Assembly (NCBI RefSeq): GCF_025630775.1
Contig: NZ_JAOSZE010000018.1
Span: 110,905-174,904, forward strand
From: Actinoplanes sp. KI2
Lineage (GTDB): Bacteria; Actinomycetota; Actinomycetes; Mycobacteriales; Micromonosporaceae
Length of the DNA: 64,000 bases
Direction: 5' to 3'
Position 1 is the first letter of the stretch, and each line of letters begins with the position of its first letter. A model generated the notes under the pieces. The model had not been told where the DNA came from. It was given only the letters and a program-made list of their open reading frames with translations, and ran no database searches. Below are positions 41,431-50,968 of this stretch, piece after piece. A program made the translations under genes and the position numbers.

Positions 41431-42170
41431 AACTCCTCCCCGAGGTACGCCAGCTGGACCGTCGCGTCGGCCATCACCGCGGCCGGGGTGTCGCAGCCCA
41501 GCAGCGTCCCGTGATGCAGCACGGCGACCCGGTCGGCGAGGTCGAGCACCACGTCCATGTGGTGCTCGACCATGAGCACGCCGCGGCCGTCCGCGGTGAG
41601 CCCGCGAATCACCTCGGCCAGCGCCGGCACGTCCTCGGCGCTCACCCCGGCCATCGGCTCGTCGAGCAGCAGCATCCGCGGCGCGGCGGCAAGCAGCAGG
41701 GCGATCTCGAGCTTGCGCTTCTCGCCGTGGGCGAGGTCGCCGGCACGGGCGTCGGCCCGCGGGCCGAGCGACACGCGGTCGAGGACGTCGCGCGCGGCGG
41801 TGGCGACCCGGCGATCGGTTCTGCGCCGCCAGGGCCGCATGCTGCCGCCGCCGGCGGCCTGGACGGCGAGCGCGACATTTTCCCGCACGCTCAGCGAGGC
41901 GAAGACCGCCGAGGTCTGGAACGTACGCCCGAGGCCGAGCCGCGCCCGCTTGTGCGGGGCGAGCCCGGTCACGTCGACGCCGCCGACCAGAACCCGGCCG
42001 GCGCTCGGCCCGTACAGGCCGCTGACCACATTGAACAGCGAGGTCTTGCCGGCGCCGTTGGGCCCGATCAGCGCGACGAACTCGCCCGCGGCGACCCGCA
42101 GCGTGACGTCGGAGATGATCGGAACGGCGCCGGCGTGCCAGCAAACGCCTTCCACGGCGAGAGCCGACAC
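41427..42170 (-). CDS. livG: ABC transporter ATP-binding protein LivG
   Basis: A 247-residue ATPase. Walker A is GPNGAGKTS and Walker B is MLLLDEPMAGVS, with EHHMDVV containing the H-loop. The ABC signature reads LAHGEKRKLE, the LivG-typical degenerate form. I use GTG 42170 just after the binding-protein stop. It lies second in the operon order binding protein, livG, livF, livH, livM. Confidence 0.91.
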   Translation of the reverse strand: MSALAVEGVCWHAGAVPIISDVTLRVAAGEFVALIGPNGAGKTSLFNVVSGLYGPSAGRVLVGGVDVTGLAPHKRARLGLGRTFQTSAVFASLSVRENVALAVQAAGGGSMRPWRRRTDRRVATAARDVLDRVSLGPRADARAGDLAHGEKRKLEIALLLAAAPRMLLLDEPMAGVSAEDVPALAEVIRGLTADGRGVLMVEHHMDVVLDLADRVAVLHHGTLLGCDTPAAVMADATVQLAYLGEEL

Positions 42171-42172
42171 CG

Positions 42173-43366
42173 TCAGCCCTTCATCGCCGCGGCGGGCGGT
42201 GCCGCGTCGGCGGCGCCGATCGTGCCGGTCAGCGTGGCGGTGTCGCCGGACAGCTTGGCGTGGAACATCGGCTGGAGCAGCGCGTGGTCCTCGGCGCGGA
42301 CGGTGAGCGTGCCCTTGACCGAGTCGAACCGGTAGCCCTCGAGGGCTGTGATCATCCTGTCCACGTCGTCGCCGCCCTTGTCCAGCGCGTGCACGATCAT
42401 CTGCGCCGCCGCGAAGCCGTCCGGCTGGAACAGGTCGGTCCGGCCGCCGGGCACCGCCTTGGCAAGCGCTTGCTCGGCCGGGTTGTCGGTGGCGCCGTCG
42501 AAGTAGTGCGCGAGCAGGTGCAGCCGGGAGCCGGCCGCGCCGAAGACCGGCCAGGTGGCGCGGCTGTCGAGCCCGGTCACCACCGTGGTCGAGGCGAGCA
42601 CGCCCTGCTGGTCGAGGGCCTGCCACATCGCGCTCGCGGTGCTGCCGGCCCAGGCCACGAAGAGCAGGTCGGGCGCGGCCGCCTTGGCCTGCCGGGCAAA
42701 GGGGGTGAAGTCGGTGGCGGTGGCCGGCACGGCGATGTTCGTGACGGTCGCGCCGCCGGCCCCGCCGATGATCGCCTGCACGGCGGCGACGTTCGACTTG
42801 CCGAACACCGAGTCGGGCGCGAACACGAGCACCTTCTTGCCGGTGCCGTCGCCGGCACCGAGATATGCCTTCGCGGTCTGCACGTCCTGATAGGACTGCC
42901 GGCCGGAGCGGAACGTGTACCGGTTGAGGCCGGTGAGCGCGTCGGTCGCGGCCGGCCCGGAGACGAACAGCACCTTGTTGGTGGCGGCCAGCGGGGCCAG
43001 CTGGGTGGCCACGCCCGAGGCGGTGGAGCCGCCGAGCACCCGGTAGCCCTTGCCGATCAGGTCCTTCGCCGCGGCGACCGCCTTGGCCGGGTCGCCGGCG
43101 TCGTCGGCGTAGGTGACGTCGATCGTCCGGCCGCCGACCTTGCCGGTGCCCTGCGTGGCGTACGCGAGGCCGGCCTTGAAGCCGTCGGCGTACTGCCGGC
43201 CGTAGCCGGCGAGCGGCCCGGTCTGGGAATAGATGATGCCGACCCGCAGCGGGCCGTCGCCGCCGCCGGCCGCCTGCTGCGGGCTCCCACACGCCGCGCT
43301 TCCGCCGGCCGCGGCGAGCAGGACCACGGAGAGGGCCGCCCGCCGGAATGTCGCCGATCCACTCAT
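42173..43366 (-). CDS. ABC transporter substrate-binding lipoprotein (LivJ-like)
   Basis: A 397-residue periplasmic-binding-type lipoprotein. The lipobox is SAAC (Cys about residue 26) after a hydrophobic stretch. The type I binding fold opens with LRVGIIYSQTGPLAGYGRQYADG and contains YADDAGDPAKAVAAAKDLI. These are Peripla_BP_6 features of amino-acid, amide and urea binding proteins. It is the promoter-proximal gene of the five-gene transporter operon, 250 bases from the divergent esterase. The ligand is not predictable. Confidence 0.9.
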   Translation of the reverse strand: MSGSATFRRAALSVVLLAAAGGSAACGSPQQAAGGGDGPLRVGIIYSQTGPLAGYGRQYADGFKAGLAYATQGTGKVGGRTIDVTYADDAGDPAKAVAAAKDLIGKGYRVLGGSTASGVATQLAPLAATNKVLFVSGPAATDALTGLNRYTFRSGRQSYQDVQTAKAYLGAGDGTGKKVLVFAPDSVFGKSNVAAVQAIIGGAGGATVTNIAVPATATDFTPFARQAKAAAPDLLFVAWAGSTASAMWQALDQQGVLASTTVVTGLDSRATWPVFGAAGSRLHLLAHYFDGATDNPAEQALAKAVPGGRTDLFQPDGFAAAQMIVHALDKGGDDVDRMITALEGYRFDSVKGTLTVRAEDHALLQPMFHAKLSGDTATLTGTIGAADAAPPAAAMKG

Positions 43367-43616
43367 CGGACGCCTTTCGTTACCTCGAGGTTGGGGTGGG
43401 CTCACGCTAGGTCGCCCGTCCGGGGCGGAACCACGTGTGCGGGCGCCACCGGGGGGCGGCCCGGCATGGGGCATCGGCACATGCGAAGACATCGCTGCGC
43501 GGAGTGGCGTAGGTCACCTACACAGCGACCGCCCGCAATGTGGGCCCCGACTCCATGGGTTCGGATGTGTCCTGCGTCATAGCGTCGGCGAAATCGTCGT
43601 CGGCGGGAGGTGCCCG

Positions 43617-44774
43617 GTGCGGAAGAAGATCTGGTCGGTGGCGCTGGCGGCGCTGCTGGTCACCCTGGTCGTGACCCCGGCGCGGGCGGCGGCCGGGCTC
43701 ACCCGGGTGACCGGGTTCGGCTCGAACCCGGGCGCCCTGAACATGTACAGCTACGTGCCGTCCGGGCTGCCGTCCGGCGCGCCGCTGGTGGTGGCCCTGC
43801 ACGGGTGCACACAGAGCGCGTCCGACTACTACGGCCACTCCGGCTGGCCCAAGTACGCGGACCTGTACCACCTGGCGCTGGTCTTCCCGGAGCAGACCAC
43901 GGCGAACAACTCGCTCTCCTGCTTCAACTGGTTCGCCGCGGCGGACATCGGCCGGGGCGGTGGTGAGGCGCTGTCGGTCAAGCAGATGGTCGACTACGCG
44001 GTCGCCCACTACGGATCCGATCCCCACCGCGTCTATGTGACCGGGCTGTCGGCGGGCGGCGCGATGACGGCGGTGATGCTGGCCGCGTACCCGGACGTCT
44101 TCGCCGGCGGCGGGGTGGTGGCCGGGCTGCCCTACAACTGCGGAACGGTCTGCCAGTACCAGGCGCAGAACCGGACGCCGGCCCGGTGGGGCGACCTGGT
44201 GCGGGCGGCGAACCCGGGTTACGGCGGTCCGTGGCCGCGGGTGGCGATCTGGTACGGGACGTCCGACACGACCGTGGTGCCGGCCAACGCGACCGAGCTG
44301 CGCGACCAGTGGACGAACGTGCTCGGGGTGTCGCCGTCGCCGACCGGAACGACCTCGCTGCCGGGCGGGACGACGCGGGAGACGTACGGAAACGTGGTGG
44401 AACTTGATCGGGTGAACGGGATCGCCCACGGAACGCCGGTCGATCCCGGCAGCGCCGAGACCCAGTGCGGAACGACCGGGACGTACTACCTGCAGTCGAT
44501 CTGCTCCTCGTACTACCTCGCTCAGTTCTGGGGTCTGACCACCACGACCCCGACGACGCCGCCCACGTCGTCACCGACGCCATCGCCCACCGGCGGCCCC
44601 TGCTTCACGACGTCCAACTATGCGCACACGGTGGCCGGGCGGGCGCACCAGAGCGGCGGCTACGCCTACGCGAACGGATCGAACCAGGCCATGGGCCTGT
44701 GGAACGTCGCCGTCACGCACACCCTGCGGCAGACCGGCGACAACTACTACGTCCTGGCCGACGGCCAGTGCTGA
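43617..44774 (+). CDS. Secreted PHB-depolymerase-family esterase
   Basis: A 385-residue exported esterase (CE1/PHB depolymerase type). The signal peptide is residues 1-25 (KKIWSVALAALLVTLVVT). The catalytic domain (~30-300) has the oxyanion LHGCTQSASDYY, the nucleophile elbow GLSAGGAM, an Asp near YGTSDTTV and a His in NGIAHGTPV. A Thr/Pro/Ser linker leads to a C-terminal ~58-residue domain with paired Cys (PCFTTSNYAHTVAGRAH to DGQC) found on PHB depolymerases. GTG 43617 has GGGAGG upstream. It shares a transcript with the MHS permease 10 bases later. Confidence 0.91.
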   Translation: MRKKIWSVALAALLVTLVVTPARAAAGLTRVTGFGSNPGALNMYSYVPSGLPSGAPLVVALHGCTQSASDYYGHSGWPKYADLYHLALVFPEQTTANNSLSCFNWFAAADIGRGGGEALSVKQMVDYAVAHYGSDPHRVYVTGLSAGGAMTAVMLAAYPDVFAGGGVVAGLPYNCGTVCQYQAQNRTPARWGDLVRAANPGYGGPWPRVAIWYGTSDTTVVPANATELRDQWTNVLGVSPSPTGTTSLPGGTTRETYGNVVELDRVNGIAHGTPVDPGSAETQCGTTGTYYLQSICSSYYLAQFWGLTTTTPTTPPTSSPTPSPTGGPCFTTSNYAHTVAGRAHQSGGYAYANGSNQAMGLWNVAVTHTLRQTGDNYYVLADGQC

Positions 44775-44784
44775 GAGGAGTTCG

Positions 44785-46095
44785 ATGTCCACCATAGAGG
44801 AGAAGGTCGTCCAGTCCCGCGGGACCGGCATCGTGAAGGTCGTGTTCGCCTCGCTCGTCGGCACCGCCGTCGAGTGGTACGACTTCTTCCTGTACGGCTC
44901 GGCCGCGGCGCTCGTCTTCGGGTCGCAGTTCTTCCCGAAGTCCGATCCGGTCACCGGCACGCTGCTGGCGTTCGGGACGTACGCGCTCGGGTTCGTCGCC
45001 CGCCCGCTCGGCGGGATCGTGTTCGGTCACTTCGGCGACCGGGTCGGCCGGAAGAAGATGCTGGTCCTCTCGCTGCTCACGATGGGTCTCGCGACGATCG
45101 CGATCGGCCTGCTGCCCAATTACGCGGCGATCGGCGTGGCCGCCCCGATCCTGCTGCTCGGCTGCCGGCTGCTGCAGGGCTTCGCGGTCGGCGGTGAGTG
45201 GGGCGGCGCGGTGCTGATGGCCGCCGAGCACGGCGACGACGCCCGGCGCGGCTTCTGGTCGTCCTGGCCGCAGGCGGGCGTGGCGCTGGGCAACCTGCTC
45301 GCCACCGCGGTGCTGTGGATCCTCGCGCTGGTGCAGCCGGACGCGGCGTTCGACGCGTGGGGCTGGCGGATCCCGTTCCTGCTCAGCGCGGTGCTGGTGC
45401 TGACCGGTCTGTGGGTACGACTGTCCATCGAGGAGTCGCCGCTGTTCCAGCGCACGGTGGCGAGCCGCGAACGCCGGCCACTGATCGAGGTGATTCGGCG
45501 CTATCCGCGGGAGATCGTGCTGGCGATGGGCATGCGGCTGGCCGAGAACATCTCGTACTACCTGTTCACGGTCATCTCGATCACCTTCCTGACCACGTAC
45601 GCGGGAACGCCGGCCGACAAGGACACGATCCTGACCGCGCTCGTGGTCGGGTCGGCCGTGCAGTTCGTGCTGATCCCGGTGATCGGCGCGGTTTCCGACC
45701 GGATCGGCCGGCGACCGCTCTACCTGGCCGGGGCGATCGGCGTGGCGGTCTGGATCTACCCGTTCCTCGAGCTGGTCGGCACCCGCTCGGCCGGTCCGAT
45801 CACCCTCGCGGTCGTGGTCGGCCTGATCCTGCACGCTCTCATGTACGCGCCGCAGGCGGCCTTCTTCGCCGAGCTGTTCGGCACGACGGTGCGCTACACC
45901 GGCGCGTCGGTCGGCTACCAGCTGGCGTCGATCCTGGCCGGCGCGCCCGCCCCGATCATCGCGCTCAAGCTGCTCGGCGATCCCGCGAACCCGAACCTGG
46001 CAGCGGTGACCATCTACCTGGCGATCGCCTCGGCGCTCACCGTGATCGCGGTGCTGGCGGCCAAGGAGACTGCCCGGACGTCGCTGGAGAAGTGA
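44785..46095 (+). CDS. MHS-family MFS transporter (ProP/ShiA-like)
   Basis: A 436-residue transporter of the metabolite:H+ symporter family with twelve transmembrane segments. TAVEWYDFFLYGSAAALVF is the diagnostic first segment, GHFGDRVGRKKML is loop 2-3 motif A, and RLLQGFAVGGEWGGAV the helix 5 motif. It would import a carboxylate, shikimate or osmolyte with protons. It follows the PHB-type esterase in the same operon, so uptake of a hydroxyacid released by the esterase is an attractive idea, but it is inference. Confidence 0.92.
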   Translation: MSTIEEKVVQSRGTGIVKVVFASLVGTAVEWYDFFLYGSAAALVFGSQFFPKSDPVTGTLLAFGTYALGFVARPLGGIVFGHFGDRVGRKKMLVLSLLTMGLATIAIGLLPNYAAIGVAAPILLLGCRLLQGFAVGGEWGGAVLMAAEHGDDARRGFWSSWPQAGVALGNLLATAVLWILALVQPDAAFDAWGWRIPFLLSAVLVLTGLWVRLSIEESPLFQRTVASRERRPLIEVIRRYPREIVLAMGMRLAENISYYLFTVISITFLTTYAGTPADKDTILTALVVGSAVQFVLIPVIGAVSDRIGRRPLYLAGAIGVAVWIYPFLELVGTRSAGPITLAVVVGLILHALMYAPQAAFFAELFGTTVRYTGASVGYQLASILAGAPAPIIALKLLGDPANPNLAAVTIYLAIASALTVIAVLAAKETARTSLEK

Positions 46096-46099
46096 GGCA

Positions 46100-46126
46100 G
46101 GCGCCCCGGGTCCGGCCCGGGGCGCC
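46100..46126. terminator. Bidirectional terminator hairpin
   Basis: A perfect 11-base stem (GGCGCCCCGGG / CCCGGGGCGCC) with a 5-base loop between the convergent ends of the MHS transporter (46095) and the response regulator (46135). Confidence 0.7.
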
Positions 46127-46134
46127 GCGGTCGG

Positions 46135-46839
46135 TCATGGGGTGGTGGTGTCTCCGGGGCGGTCGTTGCGGGCGGCGCCGGACGCGGTCACGAGGCCGGT
46201 CTCGTAGGCGATGACGACGAGTTGGGTGCGGTCGTGCGCGTTGAGCTTGGTGAGCAGCCGCCCGACGTGGGATTTGACCGTCGCCACGCTGAGCGTGAGG
46301 TGGGCGGCGATGTCGCTGTTGGCCAGGCCCTGCGCGATCAGGGTCAGGATTTCCCGCTCGCGTTCGGTCACTCCGGTCAAGGTGCGGTGGAATCGCTGTG
46401 CCGGGCGGGGGTGCGCGGTGAACGCCGCGATGAGTCGTCTGGTGACGCTGGGGGCGAGGAGAGCGTCGCCCGCGGCGATCACGCGCAGCGCGGTGATCAG
46501 GTCGGCGGCGGTGGTGTCCTTGAGCACGAAGCCGCTGGCGCCGGCCCGCAACGCGCCGTAGACGTACTCGTCGAGGTCGAAGGTCGTCAGGATGAGGACG
46601 CGGCTGTTCGGCGTCTGGCGGCAGATCTGTTCGGTGGCCTGGATGCCGGTGAGGTCGGGCATCCGGATGTCCATCAGGACGACGTCGGGGCGATGAGCCG
46701 CGGTCAGGCGGATGGCCTCGCGGCCGGTACCGGCCTCGCCGACCACGGTGAAGCCCGGCGTGGTGTCCAGCAGGAGACGGAGGCTGTCGCGCAGGAGTGT
46801 CTGGTCGTCGGCGATGACGACCCGGATCGTCTCGGCCAC
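46135..46839 (-). CDS. LuxR/NarL-family response regulator
   Basis: A 234-residue response regulator: receiver domain with ADDQ acidic pair, phosphoacceptor Asp in VVLMDIRMPD (about residue 56) and FVLKDT lysine, then a LuxR HTH (GVTEREREILTLIAQGLANSDIA, with SVATVKSHVGRLLTKL). It ends in a short polar tail. GTG 46839 starts two bases after the kinase stop. It is the second gene of a two-component operon facing the membrane-protein gene at 48063, a possible target. Confidence 0.93.
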   Translation of the reverse strand: MAETIRVVIADDQTLLRDSLRLLLDTTPGFTVVGEAGTGREAIRLTAAHRPDVVLMDIRMPDLTGIQATEQICRQTPNSRVLILTTFDLDEYVYGALRAGASGFVLKDTTAADLITALRVIAAGDALLAPSVTRRLIAAFTAHPRPAQRFHRTLTGVTEREREILTLIAQGLANSDIAAHLTLSVATVKSHVGRLLTKLNAHDRTQLVVIAYETGLVTASGAARNDRPGDTTTP

Positions 46840-46841
46840 GG

Positions 46842-47930
46842 CTAGGTCTCCGCACCGGGCGGGCGGTACGGCACGCGGGCGTCGACCGCGAAGCCGCCGG
46901 CGGTGGCCGGGCCGGCTCGCAGGCTGCCCCCGTAGGCGATGACCCGCTCGCGCATGCCGCGCAGTCCGTAGCCGGTTTCGCCGGGCCCGGCCGTCGCGGC
47001 GGTGCCGTCGTCTCGTATCTCGACGGTGACCGCCTCCGGGCCCGCTTCGATGGTGACGGTGCACCGGCCGGCCCTCGCGTGCCTGATCACATTGGTCAGC
47101 GCCTCCTGCACGATGCGGTACACGGCCAGCCGGACCCCGTCGGGCAGGGCAGCGTGGTCGACCAGCGCGAGCTCCACCCGGACGCCGACCTGCTCGGCGT
47201 GCTCGGCGAGGGCGCGCAGGTCGCCCTCGGACCCGGTCGGCGTGGCCGGATCGTCATCGGCGCGCAGCAGGCCGAGGGCGCGGCGCATCTCCACCAGTGC
47301 GTCCCGGCCGGCGGTCTCGATGACCGCCAGGGCTGTCGCGCTCTCCTCGGGCCGTACCGCGGAGACGTGCCGAGCAACGCCGGCCTTCATCACGATCATG
47401 CTCAGGCTGTGGGCGACGGTGTCGTGGATGTCACGCGCGATCCGCAGCCGCTCCTGGGCCACCGCCCGCGCGGTCCGCTCGTCGGCGATCCGCTCCGCGA
47501 ACTGCCGCCGTTGCCGGACGAGCCGGCCCATCAGCCAGGGGACCGCAACCGCCGGCATGGCCACCAGCGGCGCGGCCGGCCACCGCGGGAAGAGCGCCGC
47601 GGCGGCGACGAGCCCGAGACCCAGCAGCGGCCCCGAGCGCGACAGCGGCAACGCCGACGCCACCGGGTACACCGTCAGGGCCACGACGGCGCACAGGATC
47701 GGCGCGGCAAACGGGGGAACCACGCCGCCGGCGAGCACCGCTGTGGCCGCGGCGAGAGCCGCCGTGGCCGCGACCAGCGGTAACCGGCTGCGGACCGCTA
47801 CCGGGGCGGCCACCCCGGCCGCCGCCAGCCACCAGAACGACCGGCCGGCCTCCTGCGCCGCCACCCCGCACACCGCCGCCACGACAACCGCGGCCGCCAC
47901 GTCGAGCGTCTGCCGCCGGAGTCGGACCAC
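46842..47930 (-). CDS. Sensor histidine kinase (DesK/NarL type)
   Basis: A 362-residue membrane kinase. About five to six short hydrophobic segments fill residues 8-135 with no sizeable sensor loop, as in intramembrane-sensing kinases. HisKA_3 shows RIARDIHDTVAHSLSMIV with the phosphorylated His near residue 168; the HATPase domain has EALTNVIRHA and GYGLRGMRERV. It pairs with the response regulator downstream. The divergent gene at 48063 encodes a membrane protein that could be its target. Confidence 0.93.
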   Translation of the reverse strand: MVRLRRQTLDVAAAVVVAAVCGVAAQEAGRSFWWLAAAGVAAPVAVRSRLPLVAATAALAAATAVLAGGVVPPFAAPILCAVVALTVYPVASALPLSRSGPLLGLGLVAAAALFPRWPAAPLVAMPAVAVPWLMGRLVRQRRQFAERIADERTARAVAQERLRIARDIHDTVAHSLSMIVMKAGVARHVSAVRPEESATALAVIETAGRDALVEMRRALGLLRADDDPATPTGSEGDLRALAEHAEQVGVRVELALVDHAALPDGVRLAVYRIVQEALTNVIRHARAGRCTVTIEAGPEAVTVEIRDDGTAATAGPGETGYGLRGMRERVIAYGGSLRAGPATAGGFAVDARVPYRPPGAET

Positions 47931-48062
47931 GTCGTCAGGCTACCGACCGGCACCGCCGCCGCCATCCGACCGCAGGCCGTCATTCTCCGGTAGGAGCCGC
48001 GCCCGGATGGTTGGACCCCTGATCCGATGTGCCACGCCGCGCGGTACGGGAGATTCGTCGAC

Positions 48063-48809
48063 ATGACCACCGCGACAGCCGAACCGGGGGACCCGGCCAC
48101 CGGCGGTTTCCTCTTTCCCGGCCCCTGGCTCGGCGGGTTGTCCCTCGTCGTCGGGCCCGTCCTGCTGCTGACCGGCACGCTTCTCCGGCTCGGCGTCCCG
48201 TTCTTCTTCCCCGGGCAACTCACCGCCTACCAGCAGCATCCCGCCCTGATGACGACGGCGTACGGGATGTTCCTCGCCGGCACCATCGCGCTGTGGCCCG
48301 GAATCGTGGCGGTCGCCGTCCGGGTCGGGATCAGCCGGCCCGCCTGGTCGGCCTGGGGCGGCAGCCTGGTCATGCTCGGCCTGTTCGCCCGCACCTTCCA
48401 CTACGGCGTCAACACCTTCGCCTTCGCGCTGGTCGACAGCGCCGGAGTGAGCGCGGCGACGCGGGCCGTCGGCTCGTACTACGGCTACCGGGAGTGGATC
48501 GCCTCGAGCCTCACCCTGGCGCTGATGCTGGGCTGGATCGTCCTGGCCATCGGGTGCTACCTGTCCCGCACTCTCGGCCTGCTGCCCGCCATCGGGCTGG
48601 CGCTGATGTCCGGGCTGATGATCGGCGTGCTCAAAGGGAGCACGTGGCCCTCGGCCGTCGAGGTCGCCGGCCTGGCGGCGGCCCTCGTTCCGCTGGGCGT
48701 CAAGACCCTGCGCACCGCCCGCCGCCCCACCCGCACGGCAGTCACCAGGACCACGCTGCTGCTCCTGCTGTTCGTGGTCGGCTCGGTCGTGCTGGGACAA
48801 CTCGGCTGA
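48063..48809 (+). CDS. Uncharacterised seven-helix membrane protein
   Basis: A 248-residue membrane protein with about seven hydrophobic segments (LSLVVGPVLLLTGTLLRLGV, MTTAYGMFLAGTIALWPGIV, and others) and a conserved-looking FHYGVNTFAFALVDSAG segment. No catalytic motif is recognised. ATG 48063 is chosen over an earlier frame-in ATG at 48027. It lies divergent to the two-component operon 132 bases away, the usual place for a target of such a system. Confidence 0.75.
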   Translation: MTTATAEPGDPATGGFLFPGPWLGGLSLVVGPVLLLTGTLLRLGVPFFFPGQLTAYQQHPALMTTAYGMFLAGTIALWPGIVAVAVRVGISRPAWSAWGGSLVMLGLFARTFHYGVNTFAFALVDSAGVSAATRAVGSYYGYREWIASSLTLALMLGWIVLAIGCYLSRTLGLLPAIGLALMSGLMIGVLKGSTWPSAVEVAGLAAALVPLGVKTLRTARRPTRTAVTRTTLLLLLFVVGSVVLGQLG

Positions 48810-48824
48810 ACCACGACGAGGCCG

Positions 48825-49610
48825 TCAGCGGTTGGTGACGCTGAAGTGCATGTAGTCCTTCAGGGTGTGCCACTGTCCGCCCCAGAAGTAGCCGTTCTCG
48901 GTGAACGCCCGGGCCGCCCCGTCCGGGTGGATCATGCCGATCAGGTGGCGGCTGCGGTCCAGGTAGGGGCTTCCGCCGTCCCGTGACCCGACCCGGGTCA
49001 TCGGGTTCTGCAGGGGGTTGATGTCGATCGCGGTGCCGTAGGCGTGTTCCGACCACACGCGGGTGCCGGCGATCGGGCGGCAGTTGTAGCCGGCGGTGAC
49101 GATGCCCATGTCGGTCTCGCCGGGCATGTTCACCGACATCGGGGCCATCGCCATGATGCGGTACCGCCAGCGGAACAGGGTGAGGAAGATGGTCTGCACG
49201 CGTGCGGCCACGTCGCGGCGCACGATGATGCTGCCGTCGTGGTAGGCGCCCCGCAGGTCGATGTAGGAGACCCAGACCCGGCGCAGCTCGGACGGCGGGA
49301 CGGGGCAACCCACGATCGGCTTCCAGTTGACCATCCCGGGGGTGACCGGCTCGATCCGGGTGCGCCAGGCCGGCAGCGGGGCGGCGGGCGGGTTCAGCCG
49401 CAGGGTCGCGTCGATGTGCACCGGGTAGGGGGCGACGATCTGGTTCCAGCGGCCGAGCGCGGCGGTGTTCAGGCCGAAGTCGCGGGCGATGCTCGCCATG
49501 GTCTCGCCGGGGGCGACGACGTGCCAGACGGTGGCGGCGGCCGCGGGTCGCCCGGCCAGGAGCGGCGCCGGGACGGTCAGGGCCAGCAGGGCGGCCAGAA
49601 GTTTGCGCAC
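48825..49610 (-). CDS. Secreted LysM / M15-family peptidase
   Basis: A 261-residue exported peptidase. The signal peptide is residues 1-26 (LLAALLALTVPAPLLAG). A LysM domain at ~27-72 (VWHVVAPGETMASIARDFGLN) binds peptidoglycan. The C-terminal M15-type D-Ala-D-Ala carboxypeptidase domain has zinc ligands in SEHAYGTAIDINP (His and Asp) and in DYMHFSV (His), with catalytic Glu not assigned. It should trim cell-wall peptides or act as an endopeptidase. Monocistronic. Confidence 0.87.
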   Translation of the reverse strand: MRKLLAALLALTVPAPLLAGRPAAAATVWHVVAPGETMASIARDFGLNTAALGRWNQIVAPYPVHIDATLRLNPPAAPLPAWRTRIEPVTPGMVNWKPIVGCPVPPSELRRVWVSYIDLRGAYHDGSIIVRRDVAARVQTIFLTLFRWRYRIMAMAPMSVNMPGETDMGIVTAGYNCRPIAGTRVWSEHAYGTAIDINPLQNPMTRVGSRDGGSPYLDRSRHLIGMIHPDGAARAFTENGYFWGGQWHTLKDYMHFSVTNR

Positions 49611-49684
49611 GGTTACCGACCGTACGAAAAGCTTTGTCCTCTGGAAGGTGAAACGCGAATTTTACTCTGAAATCAAGCTGAAAC

Positions 49685-49726
49685 GGCGGCGCCGCACCTG
49701 CCGTCCGTGGCCGGTGCGGCGCCGCC
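49685..49726. terminator. Terminator hairpin of the chemoreceptor gene
   Basis: A perfect 14-base stem (GGCGGCGCCGCACC / GGTGCGGCGCCGCC) with a 14-base loop, 21 bases after the chemoreceptor stop on the minus strand, followed there by GTTTCAGCTTGATTTC. Confidence 0.75.
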
Positions 49727-49746
49727 GCTTGGGGGGTGAATGAAGC

Positions 49747-50865
49747 TCAGTAGGTGTAGCCGCCCACCAGGTTGCGCAGCTCCTCGGCGGTGCGGGCCAC
49801 CTCGTTCGAGGCCAGGCGGGTCTGCTCGACACCCGCGGCCGAGGTCGCGCCCGCGGCCGACACGTCGGAGATGCTCAGGGCGATCCGGCTGGAGCCGTTC
49901 GCGACCTCGCCGATGCTGCGGCTCATCTCGCTCGTCGTGCCGGTCTGCTGCTCGATGGCCGTGGCGATCGTGGTCTGGAACTGGTTGATCTGGCCGATCA
50001 CCTCGGAGATGCGGGAGATGACCTCGACGGCTCCGCTGGTGTCCTGCTGGATGGCGGCCACCCGGGTGCCGATGTCCTCGGTCGCCTTCGCGGTCTCCTG
50101 GGCGAGGTCCTTGACCTCGGAGGCGACCACGGCGAAGCCCTTGCCCATCTCGCCGGCGCGGGCCGCCTCGATGGTGGCGTTCAGGGCCAGCAGGTTGGTC
50201 TGCTCGGCGATCGCGGTGATCAGCTTGATGACGTTGCCGATCTCGGCGGAGGACTCGCCGAGCTGGCGGACGGTGTCGGTGGCGCGCGCGGCCTCGCCGA
50301 CGGCGATCATCGCGACCTGGGCGGACTCGCTGGTGTTGCGGGCGATCTCGCGGATCGCCTGGCCCATCTCGTCGGCGCCGGCGGCGACCGACTGGACGTT
50401 GCGGGAGATCTCCTCGGCCTCGGCGGCGGCCGACGCGGTCTGCGCGTTGGTCTCGCCGGCCGCGCCGGAGATGGTCCCGGCCACCGCGGTCAGCTCGTGC
50501 GAGGCGTTGGTCAGCATGCTGGCGTTGGCCGCGATGGTGCCCATCGACTCGCGCAGGTCGTCCAGCGAGCGGTCCAGCTTGGCGGCCATCACGCCCAGCT
50601 CGTCCTGGCTGGTGATCCCGGTGCGCACGGTCAGGTTGCCCTTGGCCACCGCCTCGATCACGGTGCCGAGGCGGTGGATCGGCTCGAGGATCGAGCGGAC
50701 CAGCGGGACCGCCAGGCCGATCATGACGACCAGGCCGACCAGGGCGATGACCCCGGTCGTCCGGTTGTGGCTGCTGAAGAGGTTGATGAAGGCCAGCGTC
50801 GCGAATAGCACGGACCCGGTACCGACGATGAGGCCCAGTCGCTTGGCGATCCCGATGTTCCGCAT
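49747..50865 (-). CDS. Methyl-accepting chemotaxis protein without sensor domain
   Basis: A 372-residue receptor. Two transmembrane segments (LGLIVGTGSVLFATLAFINL and VIALVGLVVMIGLAVPLV) are separated by only about ten residues, so there is no extracytoplasmic ligand domain. A HAMP domain at ~57-110 leads to a signalling hairpin with the highly conserved tip near NLLALNATIEAARAGEMG. It should control a CheA kinase, perhaps sensing membrane state or acting in motile spores. No che genes are in the window. A strong terminator follows. Confidence 0.9.
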   Translation of the reverse strand: MRNIGIAKRLGLIVGTGSVLFATLAFINLFSSHNRTTGVIALVGLVVMIGLAVPLVRSILEPIHRLGTVIEAVAKGNLTVRTGITSQDELGVMAAKLDRSLDDLRESMGTIAANASMLTNASHELTAVAGTISGAAGETNAQTASAAAEAEEISRNVQSVAAGADEMGQAIREIARNTSESAQVAMIAVGEAARATDTVRQLGESSAEIGNVIKLITAIAEQTNLLALNATIEAARAGEMGKGFAVVASEVKDLAQETAKATEDIGTRVAAIQQDTSGAVEVISRISEVIGQINQFQTTIATAIEQQTGTTSEMSRSIGEVANGSSRIALSISDVSAAGATSAAGVEQTRLASNEVARTAEELRNLVGGYTY

Positions 50866-50968
50866 GTTCTGTGTCTGCCTTTGGGGAGTCTCGGTGTTGA
50901 CTGCCCGAAGAAATCGACCGTGGCGCCGGACACTTGAGCGAAACCCCGCACCGCAAAAGAGCCGGGGC

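Noticed and set aside
42462..42473. GCAAGCGCTTGC palindrome resembling a LacI-family operator
   Set aside because: It is deep inside the binding-protein coding sequence and explained by ordinary Ala-Lys-Ala codons; no promoter is near.
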